DNA from: Toxonevra muliebris
Lineage: Eukaryota > Arthropoda > Insecta > Diptera > Pallopteridae
Assembly (NCBI GenBank): GCA_963691655.1
Contig: OY829328.1
Coordinates: 14,462,704 to 14,526,703, forward strand
Reading direction: 5' to 3'
Length of the DNA: 64,000 nt
Positions 1-12,558 of this stretch are shown here, piece after piece. How positions within the stretch are numbered: the first letter of the stretch is position 1; the number at the start of each line of letters is the position of its first letter. The position numbers and the translations under genes were made by a program. The notes under the pieces were generated by a model, which worked only from the letters and a program-made list of their open reading frames with translations, ran no database searches and was not told the origin of the DNA.

Positions 1-160
1 AATATTTTTATAATGAATACTAGAACAGGAAAAAAAACATGTATAATCACGCGATGGTTCTATGCAATTGTTATTTAAGTTCTTCAGTTTTTGTATCAAT
101 CCAATCTATACTCCATCAAAAATCTGCTTAAAATGTTATTGATCGGATTTTAATTTCATT

Positions 161-2135
161 CTAACTTAATTCAGTATTATTATTTGATGTTATAGTTGCC
201 ACAGTAGTGGAGCTATCATTTTGTGGAACAGGTAATGTTTGTTGTTGCCTCTCCGACCTCAACTTGTGACCAAAATTATATTTTTGCTGACGTTTTTCTT
301 CCCATTCTTTGCGATGCATCTTTTTTCGATGAGAATGCATATTTGCATTCGAGTTAAAAGTTTTGGGGCAATGTGGGCAGGTATAAAGAACTTCACCGGT
401 GTGTGTTGTCATATGTTCCTATGCAATATAAGTACAACATTTTATTTTGTATAATTGTGAGTGAATATTATATGTATATGCATGGATAGAGCTCACCTTT
501 AAATCGGTAGGTCGTTTAAAGGCTTTGTCACACATTGGGCAAGCATGTTTTCGTTGCATAGTATGCATATATTTCATATGACGTTGGTGTGCCGAAAGTG
601 TTGGCGATACCTTGGAACATATTGGGCAGACTTGCGATTGTAAGTTCCCTTCGGTATGCATCACACGTTTGTGACGGGCTAAACCATATTTGGAGGTAAG
701 TGTAAAACCACATAGATCACATTGTATGGGAGCTTGTTGGACGCCTTCGTGCTCTTCTTGGTGGCGTCGCAATGCGTCACGGCCTCGTATTGATTTGCCG
801 CAAACATCGCACATTTTAGCATACATATTGAGATGAACAAGTTTTAAGTGCTGCGTCATTAGATATTTGGTAGCGAATCTGTGAAATTAATGTATACATA
901 TTTTAGTGTGATTATAGTTGAATAAGTTACCTAGAATTGATATCAGTACCGTTTATCACACTGCAGGCATTTAAACTTTTTTTGCTCTTCAGGAACATGT
1001 AGCATGGTATGTCGCAAATAAATTGAATGGCGATAGAAGCTTTTAGGGCAAACTTCACAATGGTAAATGCGCTCACGCGTGTCTTCATGCCCCTTGAGAT
1101 GCAGCTCCAAGCACCGACGATTAGCCAATACTTTCTCACATCGTACACATTTAAAATACTGTGGGTCTTTATGCAGGTTAATATGATCGCACAGCAAACC
1201 TCGCTTTAGAAACTTTTTGCCACAACAGAGTGCATACCCACGAGCTTGATGTTTGATACGAAAATGTGTTTTCAAGTCAGAGAAATCGGCCAACGGACTG
1301 TTACACAAACAACAGTTTAATTTGTAGTTCTCAGCAATAAATTCGTCAGATTGCTTTGATACAAGGGTTTGCCTGCATAAGCTGGTTTTTTTTAATTTCT
1401 GCTTGGGCTTTTTTTTTGTACCCTCAAGCAAATCATCTTCTTCCGGTTCATAATCGCAGTCGCTAAGATCATTTTCGGCAAACGGTTCATTTGTATATTC
1501 CTCCCTACCTTCACCTTCACTGTCAAATAGATCGTTGACATCAATAAAATCTTCTTGCAATGCTTCACTTTTAATGTTCTTTAATAATTCAACTGCGTCG
1601 ATAGTGGTGGATTCAGCAATTATAACCTTTTCTTTCTTTGCAGCTTTTTGTTTTGGTGGTCGCCCGCGTCTTTTTTTCGGCGGCGCAGACTCATTTGTAT
1701 TAGCTTCAGTTTTTTCTAATTCTAATTTAATATTTGCACCACTTAGCTCTAATTTTTGAGGTGTTGGTGAATGTGCTTGAGGTGTTCCAGACGGTGCTTC
1801 ATTTTCAAGTTCGGTGATGCAGACTTCGTTAACAATTTCCTTCACTTCCTTCAGCTCATTGTGTGCGTGTTGTACACTTAAATAAAACTGATGAAACGGG
1901 AGTACCAGCTGCCAACAAGGACGACAAACAAAAATGGAATGTGATGAGGCATCGATCTGCGAACAATAGAAATTACTTTTACTGACGCATTGAGAACCTA
2001 AACAAATTCGCTTACTTGCAACCAAAAGTGCATTTCAATTATTCGTTGCACATCGACCAGTTTTCCTTCGGTGGAAAATATTTGTATTTGTTCATCCAGG
2101 TTGATACTATCTCTCAAACATAGTATGCAGCTCAT
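161..2135 (-). CDS. ZAD C2H2 zinc-finger protein, grauzone-like (paralogue 1)
   Basis: Likely nuclear DNA-binding transcription factor. Spliced CDS is complement(161..418, 497..878, 950..1956, 2016..2135), 588 aa, with GT/AG introns of 59-78 bp. Exon 1 begins MSCILCLRD and ends HFWLQ; exon 2 continues to a second Cys pair (CRPCW) and FHQFY, completing a ZAD (zf-AD) domain in the first ~75 residues. An acidic/basic linker follows, with an AT-hook-like KKRRGRPPK. Ten C2H2 fingers then run to the C-terminus; the second (ALCCGKKF) is degenerate. Joining the CG|A codon across the 879-949 intron restores a perfect C-x2-C-x12-H-x4-H finger, which fixes that splice. The ZAD and finger order resemble grauzone-class regulators (family knowledge). 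The exact orthologue is not settled. Its divergent neighbour at 5223-7676 is a clear paralogue. Confidence 0.9.
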
Positions 2136-2570
2136 CTTAAAAAGCATTAAATTGATTACGAAGATGTCTTAAAACAACGTTACAATAATTATGTTCAATA
2201 AATATCAGCTGATTTTGACAGTGCATTTAAGAAGGGAGGAAAAGGTAAGCGATTCCCAAACTATGTGCAATAAGGGTTACCCTTATAAATTTGCTGGCAA
2301 CGTACAGAAGATTTTGCTTTTATTCTTCTTTGGCAGTAAGTGGGTGTTCACACGTTCGCAAGCATGAACGTAAAAACGTACTGCATAACATACTTTGGGT
2401 ACAGAGTTGAAAAATCAAAGAGAGAATGTAAAAAGTGACGTGACCGTCGATCATTTGACTGTCTGCATAACATCGCTCTTAGCAGCGAAATAAAAGTACA
2501 TAGGAGAAAGCGTCAATTGTTATGTATCTTGTTTTACTTCAACCGCAGCCACTATGCAACCTTGCCGTAG

Positions 2571-2881
2571 GTTAGGTTAGTTTGGAGTAGCTGTCGAGAG
2601 ACACACTTAGGCCTGAACGGCCCATTGTGATACCACATAGTTGGACCTACAGTTTAACGCCGATTCCGAACGGCGGTGTGGCAATTTTTTATCGGCTTGG
2701 TGGTTTTGCCATTACCAACCAATCTGTGTACTTGTACGCTATCTTATAATTCTCATACAGTTCATATTGATAGTAAATATAAGAAAGTAATGAAAATTAA
2801 CCACCAGACGAAGACGGGAATCGAACCCGAACCTCCCAGATGAAAGTCTAGTGCACTATCCACTAGGCTATCGAGGTCGTC
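2571..2881 (-). repeat. tRNA-derived SINE, copy 1 (with 14-bp target duplication)
   Basis: Read on the minus strand from 2881, it starts GACGACCTCGATAGCCTAG and has a tRNA-like head: box A TAGCCTAGTGG, an anticodon-loop-like CTTTCA as in tRNA-Glu(UUC), and box B GGTTCGATTCC. A ~230-bp body follows, ending in repeated AACCTAAC. It is flanked by perfect 14-bp direct repeats CAACCTTGCCGTAG at 2557-2570 and 2882-2895, so it inserted by target-primed reverse transcription. A second copy, same length and about 80% similar by eye, lies at 60969-61280. The tRNA-Glu origin is inferred from the loop and box sequences. Confidence 0.88.
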
Positions 2882-3591
2882 CAACCTTGCCGTAGCTCCT
2901 CCACCATTTATTCGTATGTAGGGCCATTATATTCTTTTGCCTACGCATCTCCTCCACCTTTTCTGCCTATACCCCGGATATGAGCTTCTCTTCCCGCACA
3001 CTCCAAAAATTTCATTTTTTATATTTTCGTTCTCCATATTAATCAAGTTGTAAGCAATCCAAAATGTACTTGTCAGAATAGAAACGTCAGAGCAAATACA
3101 TTTCAATATTTAATTCAGTGAACACATTCAGAGTTGCATTAGAATTTTTTCATTGTATTCGCCAAAAAAAAATTAATTACAGTTTTAATTATGAAATATA
3201 ACTGTGATGCTACTTTATATAAGAATTCTACATATACGAGAATTTTTATTATTTTTCCCCTTCTGTAGGAAAGAGAAATGAGTGGGGTGATATGAAAGGG
3301 GTATCTCAAGAGACAAGTTTCCACGTCTAAGAGCAGACATTTTACATTATGTTTTTATAATCTCTACATTTATTAGTGTAACTACAATTTTATTCCTGAA
3401 GATCCAGATGTGCTACGATATCATATTACATATCAATTTAATGAGCTTGACGAGTAGGTTAGACAAAAATTACCAGATTTAAAATCGGTTAAGCCAATTC
3501 CAAAATATTAGCATTTAAAATTCACTCATTGCACAAAGAATTGCATTCATCGTTGTAAAAATCATTGCTTAAGCGGGAGTAAATAACAAAT

Positions 3592-3607
3592 GAGAGAGAG
3601 AGAGAGA
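3592..3607. repeat. GA microsatellite
   Basis: Uninterrupted AG dinucleotides over about 16 bp. Such tracts can bind GAGA factor in flies, but no function is shown here. Confidence 0.6.
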
Positions 3608-3790
3608 AGACATGAGTAACGGCATCTCTCAGAATTATCTAACGAATTATCTGCATACACAAATAACAAATCAGACACCAACGAGTAGTTTGATATTTGT
3701 TTTTTCATAAAGAGATTTCTTCCGCAAAAAAAATAGCCCCAGTTACTGGGCCTTACTGACTAGTCATATATATGCAAAATGAATTGGCAG

Positions 3791-4421
3791 CAGGGCTGTC
3801 GTTTTGAAATTTTTTTGTAAAATGAAATTTTTAAAATATTGAAGTGTTTCGAAGTGTTTTTGAAAAAAGTGAAGTGTTTTTTGAAGCGTAATGAGAAAAC
3901 GACATATTATAAAAACTTATCTGGTTTTAAGTGCTTAGTTTGCGAAAAGAAACTTTTTCGGCGATAGCGCTACTGTGAGGCAGACCCAATAAGGCTCCGA
4001 CAAAACTTTTTGAATGAGGGTGCCAGTCCTTTTGCATAAAATTGTTTAGAAGCAAAAGCCTCGCCTTCTACCTCGTCATTTTCCACCAAATTTTAATCAG
4101 TTAAATGACAGTTCATCAATGTTGCCAAATAGGTATTTGAATAAATTCAAATAAAAGGTCTCCAAAAGTACTATAGGATGTGTGGTTGATGTAGTCTTAC
4201 TTTTTATAGGGAATATAGATTCAAACACACCGATTTGGCTACAAACAATCAATTCAACGAAATAGTTGATAGAGATGAACATATTTCGATTTTTTTTATA
4301 TCGATTTTAGCTTTTTATTGAAACTTGTAAATCTAAGTGTTTTTTATGAAAGAGGAAGTGATGAAGTGTCGGACTTGAAAGTGAAGTAAAAACTTCATTT
4401 TAAGTGACAGCGACATCACTG
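3791..4421. mobile_element. Non-autonomous hAT element
   Basis: Termini are CAGGGCTGTCG at the left and, read inward on the other strand, CAGTGATGTCG at the right. Perfect 8-bp target duplications ATTGGCAG lie at 3783-3790 and 4422-4429. The 8-bp duplication plus CAG ends are diagnostic of hAT transposons. The 631-bp interior is rich in GAAGTGTTT subterminal repeats and has no intact transposase. Confidence 0.85.
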
Positions 4422-5197
4422 ATTGGCAGTTGTCTATGTTATGTTAAGATTCTATAAACAGGACTTCAGTCTTATCAGCCCGAACCAAAACGCGGTGTTA
4501 GGTGGGGAACAGAATGCTTCAGCGGTAGTGACCATTGTTCATTTTAATTAAATTCATGTAAAATGCATACACATTACTATTGGAGGATTGAAGCTCTTCA
4601 GTTACTGCACATTTCAGTTTCATATTCTGTTTCCACTTTAATTACCATTTACCGTTGTCAATGCTTGTGTAGTTGAATAAGAGGGTTATTGTTCTTATGT
4701 TACTGGAGATAAAAGCATGGAAGCGTTCTTGATTTCATTGCCACGCCATCATGGATTCAGAGAAAGAAATGTATAACGTTAATTGCCACGTGTAAATTTT
4801 TTTGAGTTCGTAGCGGATTTATTTTCTTTTTTATAATTTTTGTGAAATACGCATGCAGAGAAGTTATTGAAAATAACTGATTGGTTATCAAGAGCCAAAG
4901 TAAAAAAATCAGTGGAAGCTCTGTGTACCTACGCAAAATATTTTTAGAAAACGGTAAAATGTGATATGCCATCATAAAGGGAATACATTTTTTAAGGTGT
5001 ATCTCAGTGCAACAATGTTGAGCCGATGTGTGAGTATAATCGCCTCAGATTTATGTAATTTTTTTGACATTTGAAAGTAAAGTTTGTTGTGGACGCAATA
5101 AAATTAATAATTATATTTATATTTTAGTGTTTTGTGTAATATTTGTAGAATTTCAAAGTATTTAGTGTTGGTTTTAATTTGTAATTTGTCGAAACAA

Positions 5198-5212
5198 ATG
5201 GATAGCTATTGA
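5198..5212 (+). promoter_or_regulatory. Four-codon upstream ORF in the leader of the zinc-finger gene
   Basis: An ATG in good context (acaaATGg) opens a four-codon frame (MDSY, then TGA) 11 bp before the main ATG at 5223. If included in the transcript, it could lower initiation at the main start. The transcript start is not known from sequence alone. Confidence 0.4.
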
Positions 5213-5222
5213 GCCGGACAAT

Positions 5223-7676
5223 ATGACTGCTAAGTTAGACACCTGCACTTTGTGTCTTGAGTCGTCGCCGGCGCAGCAGCGTCAAATTGATATATTCTCC
5301 GATCAAGGATTCCAATTGAATGTTTGTGCTATAATATCTAAACACTTTTGGCTGCAGGTAAATACACATCATATTCTGCTTTCGTGTTGTTCATGTTGAT
5401 TTCCTGATTTTTCGCAGCCCAATAGTGAGCTCCATTCAGGACAACAGATATGTTGGCCTTGTTGGGAAGCACTACGCGACTTTCATCAATTCTACCTTCG
5501 GATAGCTCAAGCACACAATCATTTAGAAAGGAAAACTCCATTTGTTGTGTCAGAAGTAGAAGATGATCCATTACCACAAGAAGTTTTGCTCAAATCCGAG
5601 GAGGTCAGTAGTGCCGGGAAGCTAGTAGAAGCATTGGGAGACAATTTCTTTGATTCAGGTGGTATGTATATGATGTGAGGATTTTAAAGAAAAATTAAAA
5701 AGTGTTCTTTTTTTTCGCAGAAGTGAAAGTAGAGGTGCATGATTTAGATTTACTGCCTCAAATAGAAATAATTGAGGGAACTGCTAATTTAAGTGAGCGC
5801 GCACAACGTGCCAATAGGCGAGGCCGTAGCACTAGAGAAGGTTCACAAACAAAAACCACTTTCATTTCAAAGCGTATTAAGCGGGAGTGTTCACCGTACA
5901 TAAACACATCGAGCGATGAATCGGAGCCAGAGGTATCACTGGCCGCACTTATGAACATAAGCATGAAGACTGACTCCAATGATGATGTAGCCGGTTCGCG
6001 TGCTAAAAGAACTGCCAATAATGTTACAGGTACAAAATCAAGTTCAAAGGCAGACACACAAAAGAAACGTCGCGGTCGGCCCAAAAGAGTCAAAGAAGAA
6101 GCAACAGATAATAACAATGCTGCTGATCCTGCTACTGGAAATAGCGATGACATATTAATGAACTCGGTGAAATCGGAACATGACGAGAGCGAAAGCGATG
6201 CGGAGGATGCTCTAAATTTCCTGGCCACTGGTTTTGAATCAGGAACTGAGGACAGTGCTGATTCGAGCAGTGACAGCGATGGAGATTCAGACAAAAGTTT
6301 GCCAGATGTGAAGCCGAAAGAAAAGTATGCTCACATTCCAAAACGCGTTGTCGTCAAACCGAAAAAGTATCGCAAGCGCCCTAAACCATTGATTCCGCCG
6401 AAACGAATGACGCGCGAAGAAATTGAAGCCAAGAACGCGCAACAAGCTGAGTACGAAAAGGTGATTGCAAAATTCTTCGGGAAATTTCAATGCCCGAAGT
6501 GCAGTCTACTTGTACGCAATTTTGGTGACATGAGAAAACATTTTCGAGCTTCGCACAACGAAGACCCGGGGTACATGATGTGCTGCGGTCGTAAATTTCA
6601 CCAGCGCAAAGTATTAGCCGAACATGTGTACGTACACTGGAATCCAGAGCAATTTAAATGCACCACCTGTGACAGAGTGTTCCAGGACAGTAGAGCGCTG
6701 GAAGTTCATGAGCTGACTCACACTAATCCACCCGAGCCCAAGGAGAAGAAAGTGTTCCAATGTGACAAATGCCCGAAGCATTTCACGACGAAAGCCGCTT
6801 TCGAGTACCACTCCTTTTCGAAACATGTACCCAAGTCAGAATTTAAATACACATGTACCATATGCAACAAAAAGTGCGTTGCCAGTGATCAAATTTCTGT
6901 GAATATTTTTGTATAGTTTTTTTCCTATATTCTTTGCAGGCTTCCTACAGATCGCAAACTTAAAGACCACATGAGATACATGCACGATCCTGAAAGCGCC
7001 ATTATATGCGATAAGTGCGGCAAGCAGGTACGTAGTCAATCGAACCTGAAGAAACATCATCAAATTGAACATTCCGATGTGCCGCGGCCAGTACCAGTGC
7101 CTATGCAGTGTGAAATATGCGGTACGTGGCTACGTCATATAGCGGGCCTGAAACAGCACATGAAAACTATTCATGAGGATAGTGGCGGAGAACATCGCTG
7201 CCATATTTGTAACAAAACATCGACAAATGCCCGCGCACTGAGACGACACGTCTACCATAATCACGAATGTGAACGAAAGTTCAAATGTACCATGTGCGAA
7301 AAGGCATTTAAGCGTCCTCAAGATTTGCGCGTAAGTAACTACAATGTGTAGAAGCTTGCGGCTAAACAATAAAAACATAAAATTCTTCCAGGAACACACA
7401 TCAACACATACTGGTGAGGTGCTGTACACTTGTCCTAATTGTCCAATGACTTTCTTCTCCAATGCTAATATGTATAAACATCGTCAACGTCTACATCGCG
7501 CCGAATATGAAGCAGACAAGAAGAAACCCGTTCCACCTAATATTATGCAACAGGCGGTGGGTGCTACGGCAGCTATGAAAATGCAACAGGCCGTGGGCGC
7601 TACCTCGGCGTTTTTTGCACATAAATTGGGAAAGCAAGCAAATGCAAACTCAAATTCCCAACCGATCATGAATTAG
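5223..7676 (+). CDS. ZAD C2H2 zinc-finger protein, grauzone-like (paralogue 2)
   Basis: Spliced CDS is join(5223..5357, 5418..5661, 5721..6884, 6951..7330, 7392..7676), 735 aa. Residues 1 to ~75 form a ZAD: CTLC, then HFWLQ at the exon 1 end, then CWPCW and FHQFY. A long acidic/Ser-rich linker holds an AT-hook-like KKRRGRPKR. Ten C2H2 fingers occupy the C-terminal half, the second again a degenerate CCGRKF type. The 6885-6950 intron has a weak GTGATC donor; it was chosen because A|AT joining gives a C-x2-C-x12-H-x4-H finger. The second donor is ambiguous by 3 nt (GTGGTATGT). The last intron splits LR|EH in finger 9, exactly as in the paralogue at 161-2135. Probable sequence-specific nuclear regulator; the target is unknown. 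Confidence 0.9.
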
Positions 7677-7790
7677 ACATACATACATGCAAGCATTTAG
7701 CTATTAGATTATACATATAGTGGTTGGAAAAATAATATTAGCAGATTATTATTATTATTATTACAATTTATTAACCTTACAATAAATTCT

Positions 7791-7796
7791 AAGACT
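7791..7796 (+). terminator. Polyadenylation signal AATAAA of zinc-finger paralogue 2
   Basis: First canonical AATAAA after the stop at 7676, about 115 bp downstream, after a short ATT repeat. Confidence 0.5.
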
Positions 7797-8003
7797 AATA
7801 TTAATATAAGAGTAATAGCTGTCAGGATTATCAGCTCAACAGGAACTAGAACACATAGCTATACAAAAAATTCGTGGGGTAAAACAAATCTTGTTGCGCC
7901 TAGATAATTTCAAATAAAAATTTGTTCAATTTCTGTTTCTGTTATTTCTTTTGCCACTGTATACTAAATAGTTTTTAAGTGAAAAACAAATAAAATTATT
8001 TGA

Positions 8004-8009
8004 TTTATT
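8004..8009 (-). terminator. Polyadenylation signal for Samtor
   Basis: AATAAA on the minus strand, 53 nt after the Samtor stop codon. The converging zinc-finger transcript ends a little to the left, so the two 3' ends lie close together and may overlap. Confidence 0.45.
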
Positions 8010-8061
8010 TAAAGTATATTAAAATAAAAAGTAAATCTACTTAAACATTAAGATATTAACA

Positions 8062-9003
<942 letters not shown>

Positions 9004-9090
9004 CTAATTAAATTTTATGAATCCTTTACAAAACAAACTTTATCAACTTCCGATGTTGTTATTCCATCAAACCCAAAACGTAAGTGGGAA

Positions 9091-9860
9091 CACTGTTGCC
9101 AGACTGCGAAACCTATTTCCCTCTAGATGTACCAAAAAAAACCTTCAGTTTTGCCACTTTTAGAAAAAAACCTCAAGATTTACATTTTATTTTTATCACA
9201 ACATTTATATTTATTTATATATCGTACATATATGAAATACAATATTTATGTACCTATGTATAAAACTTTATTTTTTTATTGATAATTATTATTATTATTG
9301 ATATTAACTACTATAATATAATCATATATATTATATATTTTTCTCCATAGCTTTTTCAAGTTTATACACCTCAAGACAAAATTTAGCTATATTTGTTCCT
9401 TTACAAGTGAAACCAATGTTAGTTCGGTGCACAGCATATTTAGTTCTAAAATACAACGATCGATATCTTCAATAAAACTTTTAAATTGAACTGCAAGAGG
9501 ATAAATAACATCTACATTACTCATCACACTCATAACATTGGCAGGACTAAAATTTTGTTACGTTCTCAAAAGTTTCAAATTATTTACTAAACGTTTTTTT
9601 TTATTTGTTTTAGAAATATCTTGCACCTCTCTTTTACCTCAGAGATGTTGATGATGACAGTAGTTCAAATTTATAACTAAAATGCATTATTTATTTAGCG
9701 AAAACGAAGAAAAAATGATAATCAGCAGACTTCATAAATTAAATTTTGTAAAAACACTTTATCTTAAGAACTTTCAGCAATTTAAAGCGAGCACCGAAAA
9801 ATTCCTCAGTGGCTTCAAAAAACCTTCAGTTCAGGGAAACCTCCAGATCTGGCAACAGTG
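9091..9860. mobile_element. hAT-like element
   Basis: Both ends, read inward, begin CACTGTTGCCAGA or its near match and continue into GAAACC(T)/GGTTTCCCT-type subterminal repeats. The 8-bp flanks are AGTGGGAA (9083-9090) and AATGGGAA (9861-9868), one mismatch. No intact transposase is visible; the minus strand holds short decayed reading frames in the middle. Confidence 0.7.
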
Positions 9861-10022
9861 AATGGGAACATTATTTATTAAAATAATGGCAACTTAAATC
9901 AATTTCTTATTGCTCAAAGTACCGCGCCGAGCGCCTCAATTTCAGCAGTTGGCACATTGCCCCAAATTGCCGTCGCCTTCGATAATAATAAACTGGAATC
10001 GGCTCGGTATCCCCCACCACTA

Positions 10023-10456
10023 TTAACCCTCTAGTAGGCAAGACCGTCTCCAGACGGCAACCGCTTGATATAATTTAAAAGGCGTTTAAAAATGTTTTAT
10101 GTGTATTCATGCCACTCAGTGCGTAGTTTCGTTTTCATTATATCGCCAGTTGAAGGGCAGATATCTAGTTGTTAACAAAAAAAAATTATTTTGGGTGATA
10201 TAAAAATTATTTGCGATAATTTTAATTCGTAATAAAAAATATTATATTTTACATTTATGCAATTTGAATACATAATAATTTTTTACTTTGCCATTTATCG
10301 GGACTACAAGCTTTTAAATGGACCATCTATTTTATCACCTCGAGCAAAAATAATGGCTCCAATTCGATTTTCGACTTCATTCCCTAGTTTTATAAACTAA
10401 AATCAACGAATCCTCATATTTTTTATTGATGAAAAATTGGCCTACTAGAGGGTTAA
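10023..10456. mobile_element. piggyBac-type MITE with TTAA target duplication
   Basis: The outer TTAA copies at 10023-10026 and 10453-10456 flank perfect inverted ends CCCTCTAGTAGGC. TTAA duplication plus CCC-starting ends are characteristic of the piggyBac superfamily. Non-coding interior of about 0.43 kb, with a small GTCTCCAGAC palindrome near the left end. Confidence 0.8.
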
Positions 10457-11229
10457 TTGCAAGAAGTAAAATAAAAAAAAAGAGAGTTGAAATGCAAATT
10501 GTAGACACTTTTGGGCTTCATTAGGACTCATAAAAATATTCGAGCTCTAAAATTGTTCCTGATTTTTGTTTGTTTTTGGTTGATTATAAAGAGATTAATT
10601 TGCGTCTAAAAAACAATTTGGTACCAATAGAGGCGTTTTTCTTTATTAGTTCTGAGCAGAGCACGAGTTGTTAACAACGTAATCGTATGTCTTTTTAGCT
10701 CTGAGCACTCAGAGCAAACGTAATTGTGTTTCTTTTTGTGATCAGAGCATGCTCTAATTGACTGAGCAGACAGAGCACGAAAATTTGAAACAATACACAA
10801 AAGTTTGAAATGGCGGACAAGGGCACAAAAAAAATCAAAACGATTGAAAAAAACTTTGTTGAAAAATAAACTTAGTTATAAATAGTTGTTATCTGACAGT
10901 TCGTCCTCTATGCGTTTTAAAATTAAATCAGAGTTGTCAGAGCGTGCTCGGAGCTGTATGCTGTAAATGATATTTTATATAATATCATAGATACAGTGGT
11001 AAATATAATTCTAAAAGCTTATTTAACGAATTTTAAACTTATTCTTTTTCATCTTTTTTCTTTGCATCTGTCAAATTTTTTTCGCACAAATTTAGTAAGC
11101 CGTTTTGCAGATGAAAATTTTGCACAAACAGCTCAAGAGCACAAATATAACAGTGGCGAATAAAGTTGCGTCTACGAAACGCGACCAATATTTTCGTATT
11201 CCGAAAGCAACTAATAATAGGTCTGTTCC

Positions 11230-11750
11230 CGTCCTACAACGCGGGTGAACGAGTTCGCCCAAAACTGCCCAGAAAGCGTTCCCGTACTCAAAAAACTTGC
11301 AAATGAGATTGTGTATGATTGTATATCCGTTGTCAGCGTATGTATTGTGTCAGCACTTTCCTTCGCTTCCTTCGTGCACGTTATTGTTTTTACAATTGTG
11401 TCTATTGTTCAGTGCCTGGTTATATTGGTGCTCGGTGTTCCCCGAACACAAAACATTTTATCCTGGGCTGATCAAAAAGGTTACATTCAGCTCGTTGCAG
11501 AGTTGCTTTTTGTCAAAACATACTCGTTTGTTTAATACTGTTTTGTATATAATGATAGTGTTTTGTAAAATAACTAATTTTTGCTTTTGCTTTTCATTTA
11601 TTTATTTTTATTTAATAAAATGTTTTTTACAACACGAATGAAAAACAAAGTAAAAGCAGAAAATAGAGTGACAAGTTCAAAAGAGAATTGGAAACTTGCC
11701 GACAAGAAAACTTGCCGTGTGGAAAAGGGGACTAATGAAATTTGTTAATT
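11230..11750 (+). repeat. Dispersed repeat, copy A
   Basis: Segments such as GGTTACATTCAGCTCGTTGC (11480s) and GGAAACTTGCC...ACTAATGAA (11690s) recur on the minus strand at about 31630-31900 in the same order. A diverged third copy of the start (AAAGCGTTC-CGTAC) lies near 40750. No coding capacity is recognised; the hydrophobic frame at 11245-11535 is read as chance. Confidence 0.55.
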
Positions 11751-11860
11751 TTGCCCAGCATATCTGAACATAACCACAGCATTATACCTAAAACACAATT
11801 AAGCTTCGCGGCTGCTTTGCTTTGACGTTTAAAGTAGAGTCGTATGCATTTATTCGTAAG

Positions 11861-12558
11861 GGCGATGTTACACGATCAATGTTTTGCTGTCAAACAATGC
11901 AATTGTTGTTGCTTTGAAAAATGAACACTGAGCAAAAGAGAGGATGAACACATTTCACTTCAAATTTTTTTACTGTCGAAAAAAACCTGCATCACTTGAA
12001 ATAAAATGGGGTTGCTGAAGATGCACTGTTGCATTTTATGGGAAAATACTAATATTTTATGAAAAATACTAGACTTTTTACTAACTTATAAATACATTTT
12101 TTTTCTTTGCCACCCTTTGCGTTGTTTGGCTTTTGTTTGTAAAAATGAGTGCTGTTTAAAAAAATACCTAATAATTTTTATAAAAACATGGTAATTCAAT
12201 GGCCAAGTAACAAAATGGCGGAGCTTATTTTAATAGTTCGCAAATTTTAAAAATTATTTTTCTGCGTTTTTCTTATATAAATGCAATATTTTTTGTATAA
12301 TTTGTGGCTATTTCCACCAATATTATCTCATTTTGTCATTATAATTATTTTCCATCCAATTCCATTCCAATTGTTGAATTTTCATTCACTCCAAAATACA
12401 ATTAAATACTTTTTAATTGGAAAAACATAGTTGTAAAAGTATTAAAAAAAAACATTCAGCAAAAAACTGATAGTGTAACAGGGCATCAAACAAAACGATG
12501 AAAAGAGAGTAAAAATAGAAAACATTGACAGCAAAACATTGACAGTGTAACATCAGCC
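11861..12558. mobile_element. MITE with ~33-bp terminal inverted repeats
   Basis: The left end GGCGATGTTACACGATCAAT and the right end read inward, GGCTGATGTTACACTGTCAA, continue identically into TGTTTTGCTGTCAA. No transposase. The target duplication is not clear, so the superfamily is not assigned. Confidence 0.7.

Larger units (their letters stand above)
2136..5222. other. Intergenic region between the two divergent zinc-finger genes
   Basis: About 3.1 kb with no supported gene. It should hold both promoters. It contains a tRNA-derived SINE (2571-2881), a short GA microsatellite (about 3592-3607), a hAT element with a perfect 8-bp target duplication (3791-4421), and at about 2430-2505 a repeat related to 17300-17345. 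Confidence 0.7.

Noticed and set aside
2800..2881. tRNA-Glu gene on the minus strand
   Set aside because: Box A and B are present but the 5' and 3' ends do not pair as an acceptor stem, and the sequence continues into a SINE body flanked by a target duplication.
11245..11641. Hydrophobic small membrane protein frames
   Set aside because: Overlapping frames inside a dispersed repeat whose other copy is not open in the same way; T-rich DNA yields hydrophobic peptides by chance.
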